A DNA stretch of 64,000 nt from Lomentospora prolificans (Eukaryota > Ascomycota > Sordariomycetes > Microascales > Microascaceae): contig JARFXM010000008.1 of assembly GCA_029532625.1 (NCBI GenBank), forward strand, positions 2,232,001 through 2,296,000. Direction: 5' to 3'. A program made the translations under genes and the position numbers. This document shows positions 9,779-21,700 of this stretch, one piece after another. Below the pieces are notes generated by a model. That model made no database searches. It worked only from the letters and a program-made list of their open reading frames with translations, and was not told where the DNA came from. The stretch's first letter is position 1. Every line of letters begins with the position of its first letter.

Positions 9779-11344
9779 ATGGTCAGAAATATCGTCGTAC
9801 TCGGTGGCAACTCGCACCCGCAGCTTGTCGAGAATATTTGCAACATCCTTGGTGTTCCACACTGCAATCGCATCTTGACGAAATTTTCCGGAGGCGAAAC
9901 AAGGTTCGTAGCTCGTAAGGAGCGCTCCTACAGTTGACTCATAGTCATGCTGACACAAGATCCCTAGATGCGAAATTCAAGACAGCGTCCGTGGTAAAGA
10001 TGTGTACATTGTTCAGACCGGCTCGGGCCACGTCAATGACCACCTCATCGAGCTGTGTATAATGATCTCCGCGTGCAAAATTGGCTCAGCCAAGAGGATT
10101 ACTGCCGTTATTCCTCTGTTCCCCTACTCAAGGCAGCCTGATGTCCCCTATAAGAAAGCTGGTGCACCACTCTCCAAGCTGAATCGCAGCTACACCTTTG
10201 ACAGCGTTCCCCCGACACCCGGCCCGGCCGCGTCCCACACCCCTCTAAACTTGAATAACAAGGTGACCGGAATAGAGACTCTCAGCGAGCGTCTTTCCAG
10301 CACCACCATCGCCGAGATTTCCAACGTCGAGGAGACAGAAGCTGCCAATAGCGTAAACGGTGTCAACGGGACCAAGGGTGTCAATGGCGTCAACGGCACA
10401 GTTGCCAAGGTTGAACGCCCGACGACCCCTACCCGCAATGGCTTGACAAATGGTCATGTTAACGGCAATGGCCACCTCGCCAATCACAACACCGGGACAA
10501 GTACTCCCTTCCGCTACACCACCCACGATTACGAAAACCAAAACAACATCTCCGGCTTCCAAGCGCGGCCCGGATATAAGCAATGGATTGCGCAAGCCGG
10601 TACCCTGGTTGCCGATCTCCTAACTTGCTCCGGCGCCGATCACGGTATGCAAGACTCGTATCTCCTCGCAGTCTAAAACTAACTAGGCCCGCAGTCATTT
10701 CCATGGAGCTTCATGATCCTCAATATCAAGGTTTCCTCGATTGCCCTTTCGACAATCTCTACGGAAAGCCCACGCTGCAGCGATATATCAAAGAATCGAT
10801 CCCCGAGTGGAAGGAAGCCGTCATTGTTAGTCCCGACGCTGGAGGCGCAAAGAGGGCTACGGCCATTGCCGACTCTCTTTGCTTGGATTTCTCCCTCATT
10901 CACAAGGTAATTGCCTCTCGCCATAATGGCACCACTTCCCCCAAACTTACCAATTACTTTTTGCAGGAACGACGACCGACGAAGTTCACTGAACAGCGAA
11001 GCGCCACAATGATGTTGGTTGGTGACGTTAGGAACAGGGTTTGCATCTTGGTTGATGACATCGTTGACACTGCAAATACCATAACGCGCGCGGCTAAGCT
11101 ATTGAAGAGAGAAGGTGCCGTCAAGATTTACGCGCTACTTACTCACGGTGTCATGAGCGGAGACGCCATTCACCGTATTAACCACTCACCCATCGACAAG
11201 ATGGTGGTCACCAACTCGGTACCCCAAGACGAGCATCGCCGGCTGTGTCCGAAATTGGAGGTGCTCGACATCTCCCCCATCCTTGCCGAGGCCATCCGGC
11301 GCTCCCACCACGGAGAGTCCATAAGCGTGCTATTCCAGTATTGA
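9779..11344 (+). CDS. PRS5: ribose-phosphate pyrophosphokinase subunit, Prs5-type
   Basis: Four exons (9779-9903, 9968-10644, 10695-10906, 10967-11344) give 463 aa. The family makes PRPP from ribose-5-phosphate and ATP for purine, pyrimidine, His, Trp and NAD synthesis. The N-terminal half carries VVLGGNSHPQLVENIC, FSGGETRCEIQDSVRGKDVY and TAVIPLFPYSRQPD. A disordered insert of about 140 residues (roughly 108-248), rich in Asn, Thr and repeated VNG tripeptides, interrupts the family fold as in yeast Prs5. After it come LVADLLTCSGADHVISMELH, NLYGKPTLQRYI and the PRPP-loop ILVDDIVDTANTITRAAKLL. The Prs5 assignment rests on SYTFDSVPPTP following the break, as in yeast Prs5. The usual Asp of MDLH is Glu here. 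Intron 3 (60 bp) has no stop and keeps frame, so unspliced RNA would add 20 residues. Confidence 0.9.
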
Positions 11345-13125
11345 TGACGGGCAGCCGCATATCTGTTTCATTTTTCCTCACCTCAACTAATTTTCCGGCT
11401 TTCGTGTTTTAATTCCCGCCGAAGGTTCATTGTGCCCGGCATCAATTCATATGCGGAGGTTGGTCCATCCAACCCAATCGCGAAAGGACTGCATCAAAGG
11501 TTTCTGGGAGTACACCAGCTCTCCCAGACTACTTTGCCATATCATTACCAACACAGGATTTTCTTATTCACACGTAAAAAAAAAAAGAAAGGGAGGCGGC
11601 TTCAATTATTTGGGTTGATTTGGAGACACGTTTTTTTACTGCTACACCCTTTTGACGAACGTTTTGGGAAAGCGAAGAAAGAGAAGAAAACCCAAAAAAA
11701 ACGAGCGCTTTGTTTTAAGACCTTTTTTTCTTTACTCTGCAGAGGAAGAAGGAAGGGGTTTTGAAGGCAGATGACGGTAGTCGTTATTATACTGTCTAGC
11801 ATCGTTCCTTTTTAGGTTTCCGTGTTTCTTTTGCATCGTTTTTCTCCGTTTCATTGCTATGCTCCTTCGAAAGAAACCTTGACATAGAGAGTTTCTATCT
11901 ATTACAGCGCAACAGAACAGACCCAGAAACCGCAGCGCCTAACCGTTTTCGCCTCTGTCCCCGTCTAAGCCCCACACAGGTCCCCGTTCCCGTTCTACTC
12001 TTCAGATCCTGTCCACGATGCGGGTGAGCCATGAACAATTAGATGGAGAGACTTACGGGAGAACCTCTGTCGGGCCGACGATGGGGAGTGAGCTGGGAAC
12101 GAGAGACGGTGAGTGGGAGGGCTCTGGCTAGCGCACAAAGCGTTCCGTAGTTGGGGTTTTCCTCGACCTTCCCCTTTTCTCTGTTTCTATTCTCCTTATA
12201 GACTTTCTTCGGGAAAGAAAACCATTATAAAGCGGATATAGTTGGGGACATAGAGACTGGCATAGGCAAATGACTTGAGTATTCCATGTTCTTGTCTTGC
12301 TGTCGTTTTACCTACTTTTTCTTCACTGGGAAAGGGGGCGTCGGTTCTTTCCACAACCAGTGGCGTCTGTGTAAGCGTTTTCTTGTTTATAGACAAGTGG
12401 GTGGATACTCTCTGCCTGGCCGTTGGTGTTTTTTACTCTACACATACCGATGGAGGGATAGGATTGAGGGCATGGCATGCATGTATAAATTGGTAAGATA
12501 GAAAAGTGTGCGGACGAAAGGTGGAAGATAGAATTTAGAGTTGATCAATCAACAGTCTCAAGACGGAACATCCCATATTAAGACCCTTCCGACATGGTGA
12601 AATTGGAGCCGTCGCAGCCACATACGACGATATCTATTAACCGACCTCATGACCCGAAAGAGCTAGTGGAAAAATGTATTCCCGGATCTCGGATATTCAC
12701 ATCAATTGATCCCTTGCCTACTGGTAACCGAGACTACATTCGGGCGCAGGGAGCTCCGACAGCCGTCAGCATGCTTTTAGTGAAAATGAAAGGGCCTCAT
12801 TTTTGCGTCTCCGTGAACTGAGAATTCTTTATTTTTGAAAAAAAAAAAAAGGAAAAGAAAAAAGAAAAAAGAAAAAGAAAAACCTTTCGGGTGGTAGTTA
12901 CACGTTTCAAAAGAAATTTGTTTCGATTCCTCCGTCCTCACCGACACAGACTTACACGGGAAGGAATTCTGCAACAAACCAATGATACTCCTCGGCGGGA
13001 GCACCAACCCTCGGGACTGTTGACAATTCGCCCGCTCCGCCCCCTTCACCGCTTTCTTCTCTATTTCTGACAGCGGCCAATATTTCACTTCTTGTTTCGT
13101 TATCCTGTAAGACGCGTAGAAAACA
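11345..13125. other. intergenic between convergent PRS5 and GH63 genes
   Basis: No gene is seen. It contains T- and A-rich stretches around 11575-11730 and a long A/G tract at 12837-12885. PRS5 and the glycosidase gene point toward each other, so both 3' untranslated regions lie here. Confidence 0.45.
12837..12885. repeat. A-rich purine tract
   Basis: About 49 bases consist almost only of A with spaced G residues, in the 3' region downstream of the GH63-type gene. It creates spurious Phe/Leu-rich frames on the other strand. Confidence 0.7.
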
Positions 13126-16100
13126 TCAAGGCGTAGCCTCAAACTCTTCGTCGCGGGGATCATACCCGTCGCCTCCCCGGCCATTCATCTCAATCGAGTA
13201 GCGCTCGAGCTGCTCGGCAACGTAGCTGTGCAGGCGAGGATCCACCTCGGGGGCATGGCTATCTCCTTCGTCATCTCCGTCCCTATCGTGGTCATCGCCG
13301 CGGATGCCAAGACCGACCGCCGACTGCGCGTCTGATTGGTCGTGGAAGTCGCTGCGTGCACCGATGGAACGGGCCGTCGATGCGCGGCGGAGCCTCGGGG
13401 GTTTCGAGTAGCTGATCGAGTGGCGGCGGATGGCCTCGTCAAAGTAGTGGTCGAGGCCCACGGTGGGGGTACGCGGTGTTTGGGGGAGTCGGCAGCTCAT
13501 TCTGAAGAGACGTTAGCAAATGGCTCGCCGTCATCGGCGTGCATCGGCAGGGGAAACTTACCCAGTGTCATGAATCATCCTGGCAATGAGGCCAGTCCAA
13601 CCGCATTGGTGCGTAGCGCCCAGCCCTCTCCCCGTGTCGCCGTCAAACAGCTCGTAGAACCACAGGTAATCTTTCCAGTATGGGTCAAAGTCATACGTAT
13701 CGTTGCCGCCGTTCATGCTCCGCCTTCCTTCATCATTCCGCGTGAAGAGGTGCTGGAGCCTGTGCTGCAGCTCCTCCGATACGTGACCTAGATGCATGTA
13801 ATCGCCGCTGCCAGTGGGACACTCGACTTGGAATTCCGGCCCATAAAAGAGGAAGAAGCGCTGCAGCGCCTCGATGAGCAAAAAGTTGACGCAGAGCCAG
13901 ATCGGACCGCGCCAGTTACTGTTGCCGCCGAAGAGGCCGCTGTCCGAGTCGCCCGGTACGTATGATACCTTAAACTCTTGGCCGTTGACATTCATCTGGG
14001 AGGGGTTTTTCTCGTGGTATTTAGAGAGAGACCGAATGCCGTGCTCCGAGAGGAATTCTTCAGGGTCGAGCATCTTGCATAGAATCTTTTCCAGTCTGTC
14101 CTTGCTCACCATGGCAAGAAGGATGCGGTTACCCTTGCCGCGCTTGCGGATACTGGCCATGTTTCGCTCCGCTATGTCGCACCGGTTCTTTGTGAACCAT
14201 TCCACCCTCCTCTTAAACGACGGTAACTTGTTGATGAGCTCCGGCTCGAGGGTCAATGTAGCGTAGAGGGGAATCAGCCCGACAAGCGACCGGACCGGCA
14301 GCTGCTGGCTGTGAGGTCCGCCCCAGGATATCGCGTCGTAGTAGAAACCATCCTCCTCGTTCCACAACGACTTTTCGTCCTTTTCGCCTGTCCTGAATGT
14401 CATGGCGTCACTGATGAAGATGAAGTGCTCAAAAAACTTGGATGCAATGTCCTCGTACGTCCGACGGTATTTGGCCAGCTCGAGGGCAATATTAAGCATG
14501 CAGAGGCAATAAAACGCCATCCAGCCGGTGCTGTCTGCCTGCTCTAAGACGCCGCCAGTAGGCAGGGGCTCCGAACGGTTGAAAATACCAATGTTGTCGA
14601 GGCCAAGGAAGCCGCCTTCGAACAGGTTCTTGCCATCCATATCCTTTCGGTTAACCCACCATGTAAAATTCATCAACAGCTTCTGGAACACCCGTTCGAG
14701 AAAGTCGAGGTCTTGTCGTCCGTACATCTTGCGCTCCATCTTGAACACGCGGAAAGTTGCCCAGGCGTGCACCGGAGGGTTGACGTCCTCGTAGTCCCAT
14801 TCATACCTGCTCATATTAGACGTAGCCATAGCGAGGATAGTGAATTACGTACGCAGGAAGTTGGCCATTTGGATGACAGTACCACTCTCTCGTAAATAGA
14901 TCCAACTGCTTCTTCGCAAAGTCTGGATCTATCATTGCTAGAGTGATGCAATGGAACGCGGTATCCCACACGGCAAAGAAAGGGTATTCCCACGAGTCAG
15001 GCATTGACAAGATGTCGTCTGCATGCATGTGCTTCCACCTCTTGTTACGTATCGCCTTGCGTTCCGGCGGCGGCGGCGGTTGGGTGGGATCGCCATTAGC
15101 CCACTGGTCGTAGATAAAGTAGTAATGCTTCTTACACCACATCATCCCCGAGAAAGCCTGCCGCTGGATGTTTCGTAGGTCATCCGAGATGGGCAGCGGG
15201 CTGATTTTGTAGTAAAATTCGTCGGCCTCCTCCTTGCGCTTGTCGATTATGTTGTCGAACTCTTCTTCGTCGAGGAACGGGTCGTTTCGCTTCGTGAGAC
15301 GGAATCGGACGACTGCAACAGTTAGTCCTCGGATAAAAGACTTCAAAAAGGAAAGAAAAGAAGGGAAAAAATAAACCTACCAGCACACTCTCCAGGAAGC
15401 ACGCCGCCATCATCATTGAATTGGAACCAAGCGGCGAGCTTGGTTCCCTTCTGAGCCGGGTTTACGGCGCCCTTTTCCTTGTCTACGACGTATCGATGGA
15501 ACGCATCCTTGACATATGGCACTTTGTTCTTGCCCCCATAGAGTAGCTCAAAGTTTGTGTCGTTGTCGGTGAAGATCATCTCGGGTAGTACGTCATCTCC
15601 GCTCGAACCGACACCTGGCGAGGGGGACATGAGTACATATCGCTGGCCAAGCTTATGGTGCTTCGTCTTGGCCATGGTTTCATCGCAAAGCTCGATTGAT
15701 GGTTTGTTCTCCTCGGGTTCCCTACCCCATGCCCATGTATTTCGGAACCAGACATGTGGGAGAATGTGAAGAGGGGCCGGATCAGGGCCACGGTTCCAAG
15801 CGGTCACTCGAAAGAGGAGCTCGTCGGGGTCGTCATCCTCCTTTGCCGTCTCGATAAAAATGTCCCAATATCTATCCTCATCAAATATGCCGGTGTCGTG
15901 GAGTTGATATTCCCGCTCGTGTTTTCCGCGTTTTGCACTTTCGTCGATCAGTTGTTGATAAGGGAACTTCTTCTGCGGATATTTATACAAGAATTTCATA
16001 TACGAGTGCTACATCAGTTAGTTTCCGATTGCTGGGACGTAGAAGGACAGACATTGCGTACAGTCTAAACGAGTCGAGGTTAGCAAACCGGGCCAGCATT

Positions 16101-16720
16101 GTCACCCCAGAACCACCACTCGCCGACTTACAGGGACGTTATCTACGTGAAAATGCGCCTCCTTGACGCTCTCGCCATGATTCCCCTGTGGATTCGAGAG
16201 CCCAAAAAGCCTCTCCTTCAAAAAGTCACTAATCCCAACTGTCAGTACTCGCTTTCACCCGCTCCGCTCTCCAGTCATACTACTCACTCCTCCTCGTTCC
16301 AAAACGCAAACGCAACATTCATAAAAGTATGAGTATCCGAAACGCCAGCAATGCCGTCTTCACCCCATCGGTACGCACGGGATCGCGAGTGGTCGTGAGG
16401 GAAGTCTACCCATCGCCTTAATTAGCTTCCGCGCCAATTGCCAAAAGCTTCTCGCGGAAGAGATTCGACAACTTACGAGCCCACGCATCGCCATTGGCAC
16501 TATAATCCTCTCGAACTGTTCGGACAATGAGGGGTCAGTTTCTCTATCCCGCCCCATCTTGTTGGATAAATTCGAAGCGCGCTGCGCACTCACCGGTGCC
16601 CCATTGCCTCTCGGGCACATATGGCCCCCACTTCTTCCAGTACTTGACCCTCTCCCTGTCCTCCTTCAACCTTTTCTCCTCCCTCATAAGGAATTCGTCA
16701 CCATTTTGGTGGGCGCCCAT
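13126..16720 (-). CDS. GH63-type six-hairpin glycosidase, cytosolic
   Basis: Nine exons on the minus strand: 16720-16594, 16515-16477, 16405-16288, 16228-16132, 16064-16062 (3-nt microexon), 16008-15381, 15312-14853, 14806-13562, 13501-13126. They join in frame to 1030 aa. Family marks are YSANGDAW, RAYRWGEDGIAG, HSYMKFLYKYPQ, WEYPFFAVWDTAFHCITLAM, GQLPAYEWDYEDVNPPVHAW, FEGGFLGLDNIGIFNRSEP (Asp about 561, a likely catalytic carboxylate) and ATHQCGWTGLIARMI. These match the GH63 / mannosylglycerate-hydrolase-like (alpha/alpha)6 enzymes of fungi and bacteria rather than ER glucosidase I. No signal peptide or membrane segment is seen, so it is probably cytosolic and acts on a soluble alpha-glucoside (inference; substrate unknown). 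The last exon adds an Asp/His/Arg-rich tail of about 124 residues outside the enzyme fold. The start has a good context (A at -3, G at +4). Confidence 0.88.
16062..16064 (-). other. candidate 3-nt microexon of the GH63-type gene
   Basis: Between exon 4 (ending CCT) and the exon beginning CACTCG lie two complete intron-like units. One of 67 bp (16131-16065) starts GTAAGT, has GCTAAC and ends TTTAG. One of 53 bp (16061-16009) starts GTACGC, has ACTAAC and ends TGTAG. They leave only ACT (Thr) between them. This gives NVPTHSYMKF; from memory a Pro-Thr-His-Ser-Tyr-Met string is usual in this family. A single 123-bp intron would also stay in frame and simply lack the Thr. Confidence 0.6.
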
Positions 16721-18789
16721 CGTCTTCTGTTGAAAGAGGGGGTTTGGAGCTTAGCTTTGAGCTCGGAATACGAAAAACTGGTCCCACGAGGGGGGAGGGG
16801 TCCTAGCAGATAAGATAGATAAGCTCGTTCTCTACACCCAATTGATGCAAAATCCTCGAGTTCTCAAAACCACCGTCTTAAAACAAAATAAAAAGATAAA
16901 AAGCAAGAAGCTAGGGGAGAATAGATCCAAGGGGGAAAAAGGGAAAGCGAAAAATATCAAGGAGGGGGTTAATCAAGGTGAGATCCGAAAACAGGAACCA
17001 AAATTAGCAATTGAACCATTGATAGCCACAGCTAGCCAGCTGGCTGTTGCCCACCCAGTGAAGGTACCAGACAGGAGAGGGGGAAGCACGCTGTTGGCTG
17101 GCTGTGATGACGTCTTTGGAGCTCAACGGTCTCCACTTTTTTTCTCCGATGCGGGGCGGGGCCAGCGGCGAAAGAGCGCTGGCCAAGGGAACAAGGTCTC
17201 CAGCACCTAGCGCCCAGCGCCTGCTGTTCTCGGGCGGCGCCAGCATGTGAAAAAAAGGCCCGAGGAACAACATGTCTACGACATTCATGTCTGCAGAATT
17301 GAACAATTGAATGTATCAACTGTTTGTGTATTAAGCTCCCATTGAGATTATATACCTTCATCTCAAATCCATAAGAAGCAGCACAAACAGACGAGTGTTC
17401 TTGAATCCCCGCCGCGCAAAGCCCACGTGCAACCAGCTGGCCCTCCCAAGTTCTCCACCACTATTCCAGTTCCTGACGAGCAACAGGGAAACCTACCAAA
17501 CAGAGACAGATCCAACCCGCCTGTTTTCACACCACCGGCTCACTCCCCTTTCGGACAATCCCAACCAGGCCCACCATCCTCCCTTAGCGCAATAAGTACA
17601 AAAGCCAAAGGGTGTGACATAGGCTAGTAAGCGAGAAACTTCGTCATGCTCCAAAGGTCAACGAAACCCATGCCAACCTAGCTGTGGGCTCGGTCCCATG
17701 AGTCTAGGCTACCTTTGTTAGCTGGCTATTGCTTATAGTTTAACTTGGTTCGGTTATCCTGGTCAGCTCAATTTGGGGTACCATACGGGGGGTAGTGGCT
17801 GGCTACTTCTTTTCGTGTTCTTGCCTAAAATGATAACTCCGTGGCCAGTTTTGCGAAGCACCAAGATATCATTTCGCATGTAGGGTCTCTAACTTTTCTA
17901 GCTTATATCCTTGTTGTGGGCATCAATGTCGCTCCATGGGCCCAGGTCCGGCTGCTGCATGGGCCTCGTGACGGCCCTCGAGCAGGGTGGTGATTCTCCC
18001 GGGTTTGGAAATCCTTCCGTTACGGTACACTGCACTGCAGTCTTCGTGGTGCTGGAGGGATCGGTTTAGAAAGTCATTCGGTACATTCAGCCAACTACCT
18101 TGGTATATCGTGCAAGAATGACCACCCGGCCCTGGCACACTACATCATTGCACTGAGCCGAAACCGAATTTCTTGGTAACAACATCAAGTGGATATCTCC
18201 CCATCTCTTACAAAATTCACAATCCTTATTAAAAGGGGTATATTCTTACATCAACATCACAAGCGAATCCTCCGAGAACCGCTCCGTTCCCTACTATCTC
18301 TTTCTCCGTTTCGTCCCATCTGACAACTCGGAGACCACCATTACCTCCCTTCAAGCCATTTTCACGTACGTCCAGACGTATCCATGTCAAAACGGGCGGT
18401 GAAGCCTATCTTCCCCTAGGCTGTGTATCCGATTGTAGTCTCTCCAGTGCAACCAAGTAAAATAAAAAAAGTTTCCCCTATCGTTCCCCCGCCCGGGGAC
18501 AGGTCCCAGTCCAGTCCGGCCATGCATATAAAAAACATGAAAGGTAGATTAGGTTGTTGTTATGGTGGTTTTGGTACGTTATTTTAACCTAGATTCATAT
18601 CCGTCCGAGAAGCCCAAATCATGTTATCGTGAAAAGTATGTAACAGAAGCTTAAGGAAGAGCGCTTCGTATAGACAGCCTGGCGGTGGCACAGGGATATT
18701 AACAAAAGAGGCCATCTGCGGGTTGCGTGTGCGTGGGTAGGTTTAGAATATGCGTGTCGGTGTCGTGTATCGTATACTGAATCCTCTCC
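16721..18789. other. intergenic, no gene seen
   Basis: About 2.07 kb. The left part is the promoter of the GH63-type gene. The right part is the 3' flank of the RasGEF gene. Reading frames here are short and lack family features. Confidence 0.45.
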
Positions 18790-21700
18790 TTAGCTCTTGG
18801 CGAACCAGGGAAACTTCTTCTTTCCAGTTTCAGAAGGCCCCCCAGTTGGCGGCTCAACCTCGATGCTTCTCTCGTAAATCTCCTGTTGACCCGGTTAGCA
18901 TCCATTTCCGCAAGAAATGCTCTATGTTTGAGCGTGCGAGGCCGCAGCAGGATAAAACGTACCTCCTCATCAGTCGGCATTCTGCAGTCCAGAATCAACT
19001 CTCTCGCGCTATCGTGCTTCCCCAATTTCCCGTAGGCCGTCCCTTGGCTCTTCATGATTGGGAGGATTACCTCACCCAGCACCTCGAACTTCTTCCAGTT
19101 GATGCGGTCGTTGTTGGGCCCGACGAACGTCTTGCTGCCCTCCTCGGCGCTGACCAAATCCCGCCGGTGGAGAGGCACGAATGGGATTCTAGGCAAGGGC
19201 GAATTCTCCCAGGCGAGACGGTAGGCAAAGTGGCTCTTTTGCGTGCCCATGAGGATGACGAGGCGCGCAAAGTTCTTTTGCACGTCTGCGGGGACGAGGG
19301 CTCTGGTCTGCGCCAAGCGATGCACCGCCGTGCCGTTGATGCCTGCCAGGACGGCGGCCAATCCGTTGTAGTTGTTGAGCTGGCGCAAGCGCATGGCCAC
19401 GTTCATAAATTTCTCAAGCATCTGCGCACGGTGCTTGGGCTTATCACGTAGGAGGACCATGTTAGCGACCCACTTGGCGACGTGGTTGAAGTGGTTAATC
19501 ATGCGGTTTACGTTCTTGAGCGAGCGGCACTTTTCCTTCTCCTCGGCTGAGAGCGCAACGTGCCGTACGAAGTCGCGGATGCGGATCGACGAAAACATGA
19601 TCCAGTCTATACGCGTCATCTCTTCGGCCACCTCCTCGTCGGGAATGGCCATGAAAGAGTGATAGCGTGCCTTGATCATGGGAAGGTGGCCCGTTGGCTC
19701 GAGGCGCATCGCCTGCCGCTCATACTCCTCGTACTGCTGGATCTGACTCTGACCGGCATAGTTGCTGACTGCCCCGTCGGCGCTGAAGCCACCCAAGGGT
19801 CCTGAACTCCTCCGGTCCACGTCCGCTGGGTCGTCATCGAGGCGGAGGCTGCTGATACCGCTAAAGTTATCTTGCTTGGCCGAGTTGTTCCCTCCGGCCG
19901 CTCTCTTCGGGTCCTCGGCTGGGTCGGATTTCGCCCACCACGTGTCATCGTCCTCCACCACGTTATACTCGAGATACCGTCGAATCTGTTGTGCCGAGGT
20001 AAAGAAGATGGGTTCGGTCGATAGGTGCCTCACGAATTCCTGCAGGCTCCGCTTCGTCACGGGCCGCGCAAAGTCGCCCGGATACAGCGACACCCACTTG
20101 GCCACCACTTCAATCATGCGCAGCTGCGTCGCTGTCTTGGTTAGGTAGTGCGACGAGTGGTCATCCCTCACGCGGTCCAGCCGGTCGAGGATCGCCGAGA
20201 ACAACTGCAACGGCGGCGCAAACTGCCTGTACAGGCACAAAAAGATATCCGCAAAACTATGATCAGCCTTGGTCATGCGCTGTGCTACGAGGCGATCGAC
20301 TAGCTCATCAAAGCTGACCCCCGCCGCCTTGGCAGGTTTCTCCTGCAAAGTATCGTCGTTACGTTGTAAGATGGGGATGTCGTCCGAGTAACGGTACGAC
20401 TCGCCGTCGGACTCGTCCATGTCTAAAAAGGTGTTAGGGGTGGCCAGGTCCAGCCTGATGCCTGGAGTTCGCAGCTGGCTCGAGACGCTCTGCGACGCCG
20501 CATCCACCGGCTCGCCGCTGAAAGCGTTAGCCGAAGAAGTTGCGGGATTGTAGTCTAGGCGGGGACTGCGCGAAGACGCCTGGTGGTGGGCGCTGCGGTA
20601 CTGCTCGCCGGAAATGGGAGGGTTCGGGAAGCCGCCACGCAAGAGAGACAGGTCGGAGCTCGCGCGGCTGTGCTTGCTCTGCTGGCTCAGGGGCCGGCCG
20701 TTGTTGGGATCTGCCGGTGTGTCGAGCTGAGCGACGGACGCTGCTCTGCGACGCGAGGCTCCAGCTTCGCCAATGGCACCTATTCGTCAAGCAAAAAGAC
20801 AAGTCAATTGGGAAAATTCCAGGAAACAGAGGAGAAAGGGAGAAAGAGAGTGTGAGGGAAAGGTGACGGATGTGTGTGGATGTGGTATATAGTAGGACGT
20901 CGGCATTATTTTTTTCGGGGGTCGTCTGTGACACAGAAACGGGGCGATGCGCAGGGGGGGCATTAGCCGGTAGGGGGTGGTTGTGCGGTGGGAAGGGTTG
21001 AGGACAGCAACCCAATCAACTTACCCTTGCGGTTCGCAATCACGGTGCGGAGAATGGTGTTGAAGCATGCACGAGAATGTTCCGGCTTATTGGAGGAGAT
21101 GTTGTAGTTGGCCACACAAGCCTTGAAAAGATCGTGATTGGCCATGCCGTCGGCGTCGACCTGCCTTGCATTCTCGGACGCATCGCACTTGCACGCCACG
21201 AGAATGGACGGGAGTCCCGAGTTCGTTAGGGCAGCTATAATACGCGGTGAACAATTCTGGTATTAGTGATCTGCACGACAGGGAGCGACGTTGAAGTGGA
21301 GCAGGCCATTTTTTTCCCTGGACTCCTTTTGGGGAGGTTCCAGGGTCATGGTGTCGGGGGCCAATCGCGGAGTTGACCGAGAAGTGTAACCGGGCATAAG
21401 GATCCGGGAGGACCATGAATGAAGACGCATACGCAGGGCACTAAGAGGGATCGAATAGAAAGGGGGGCGGCACACTTGGGGGCGGGGGGGAACAAGGAAA
21501 AAGAGAAAATTATATTTACCCAACGTCCTCGGCAAATCCATAATGGTTTCCTTGTTTGTAACATCATACAAGATCAGCGCACCGTCGACTCTCGGTAGGA
21601 TGTGGCCATTGATCTGCTTGGGCCACTGGATGGGCTGAGACGGCGCCATGTCGAAGTGCTCGAGGTCGAGTTCGAGGAGGGTGATGGCATAGTTTTGGTT

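Noticed and set aside
10190..10595. Minus-strand frames inside PRS5
   Set aside because: Antisense shadows of the repetitive Asn/Gly insert.
12594..12821. 75-codon plus-strand frame between PRS5 and the GH63-type gene
   Set aside because: Short, no family features, ends in an A-rich tract within overlapping 3' regions.
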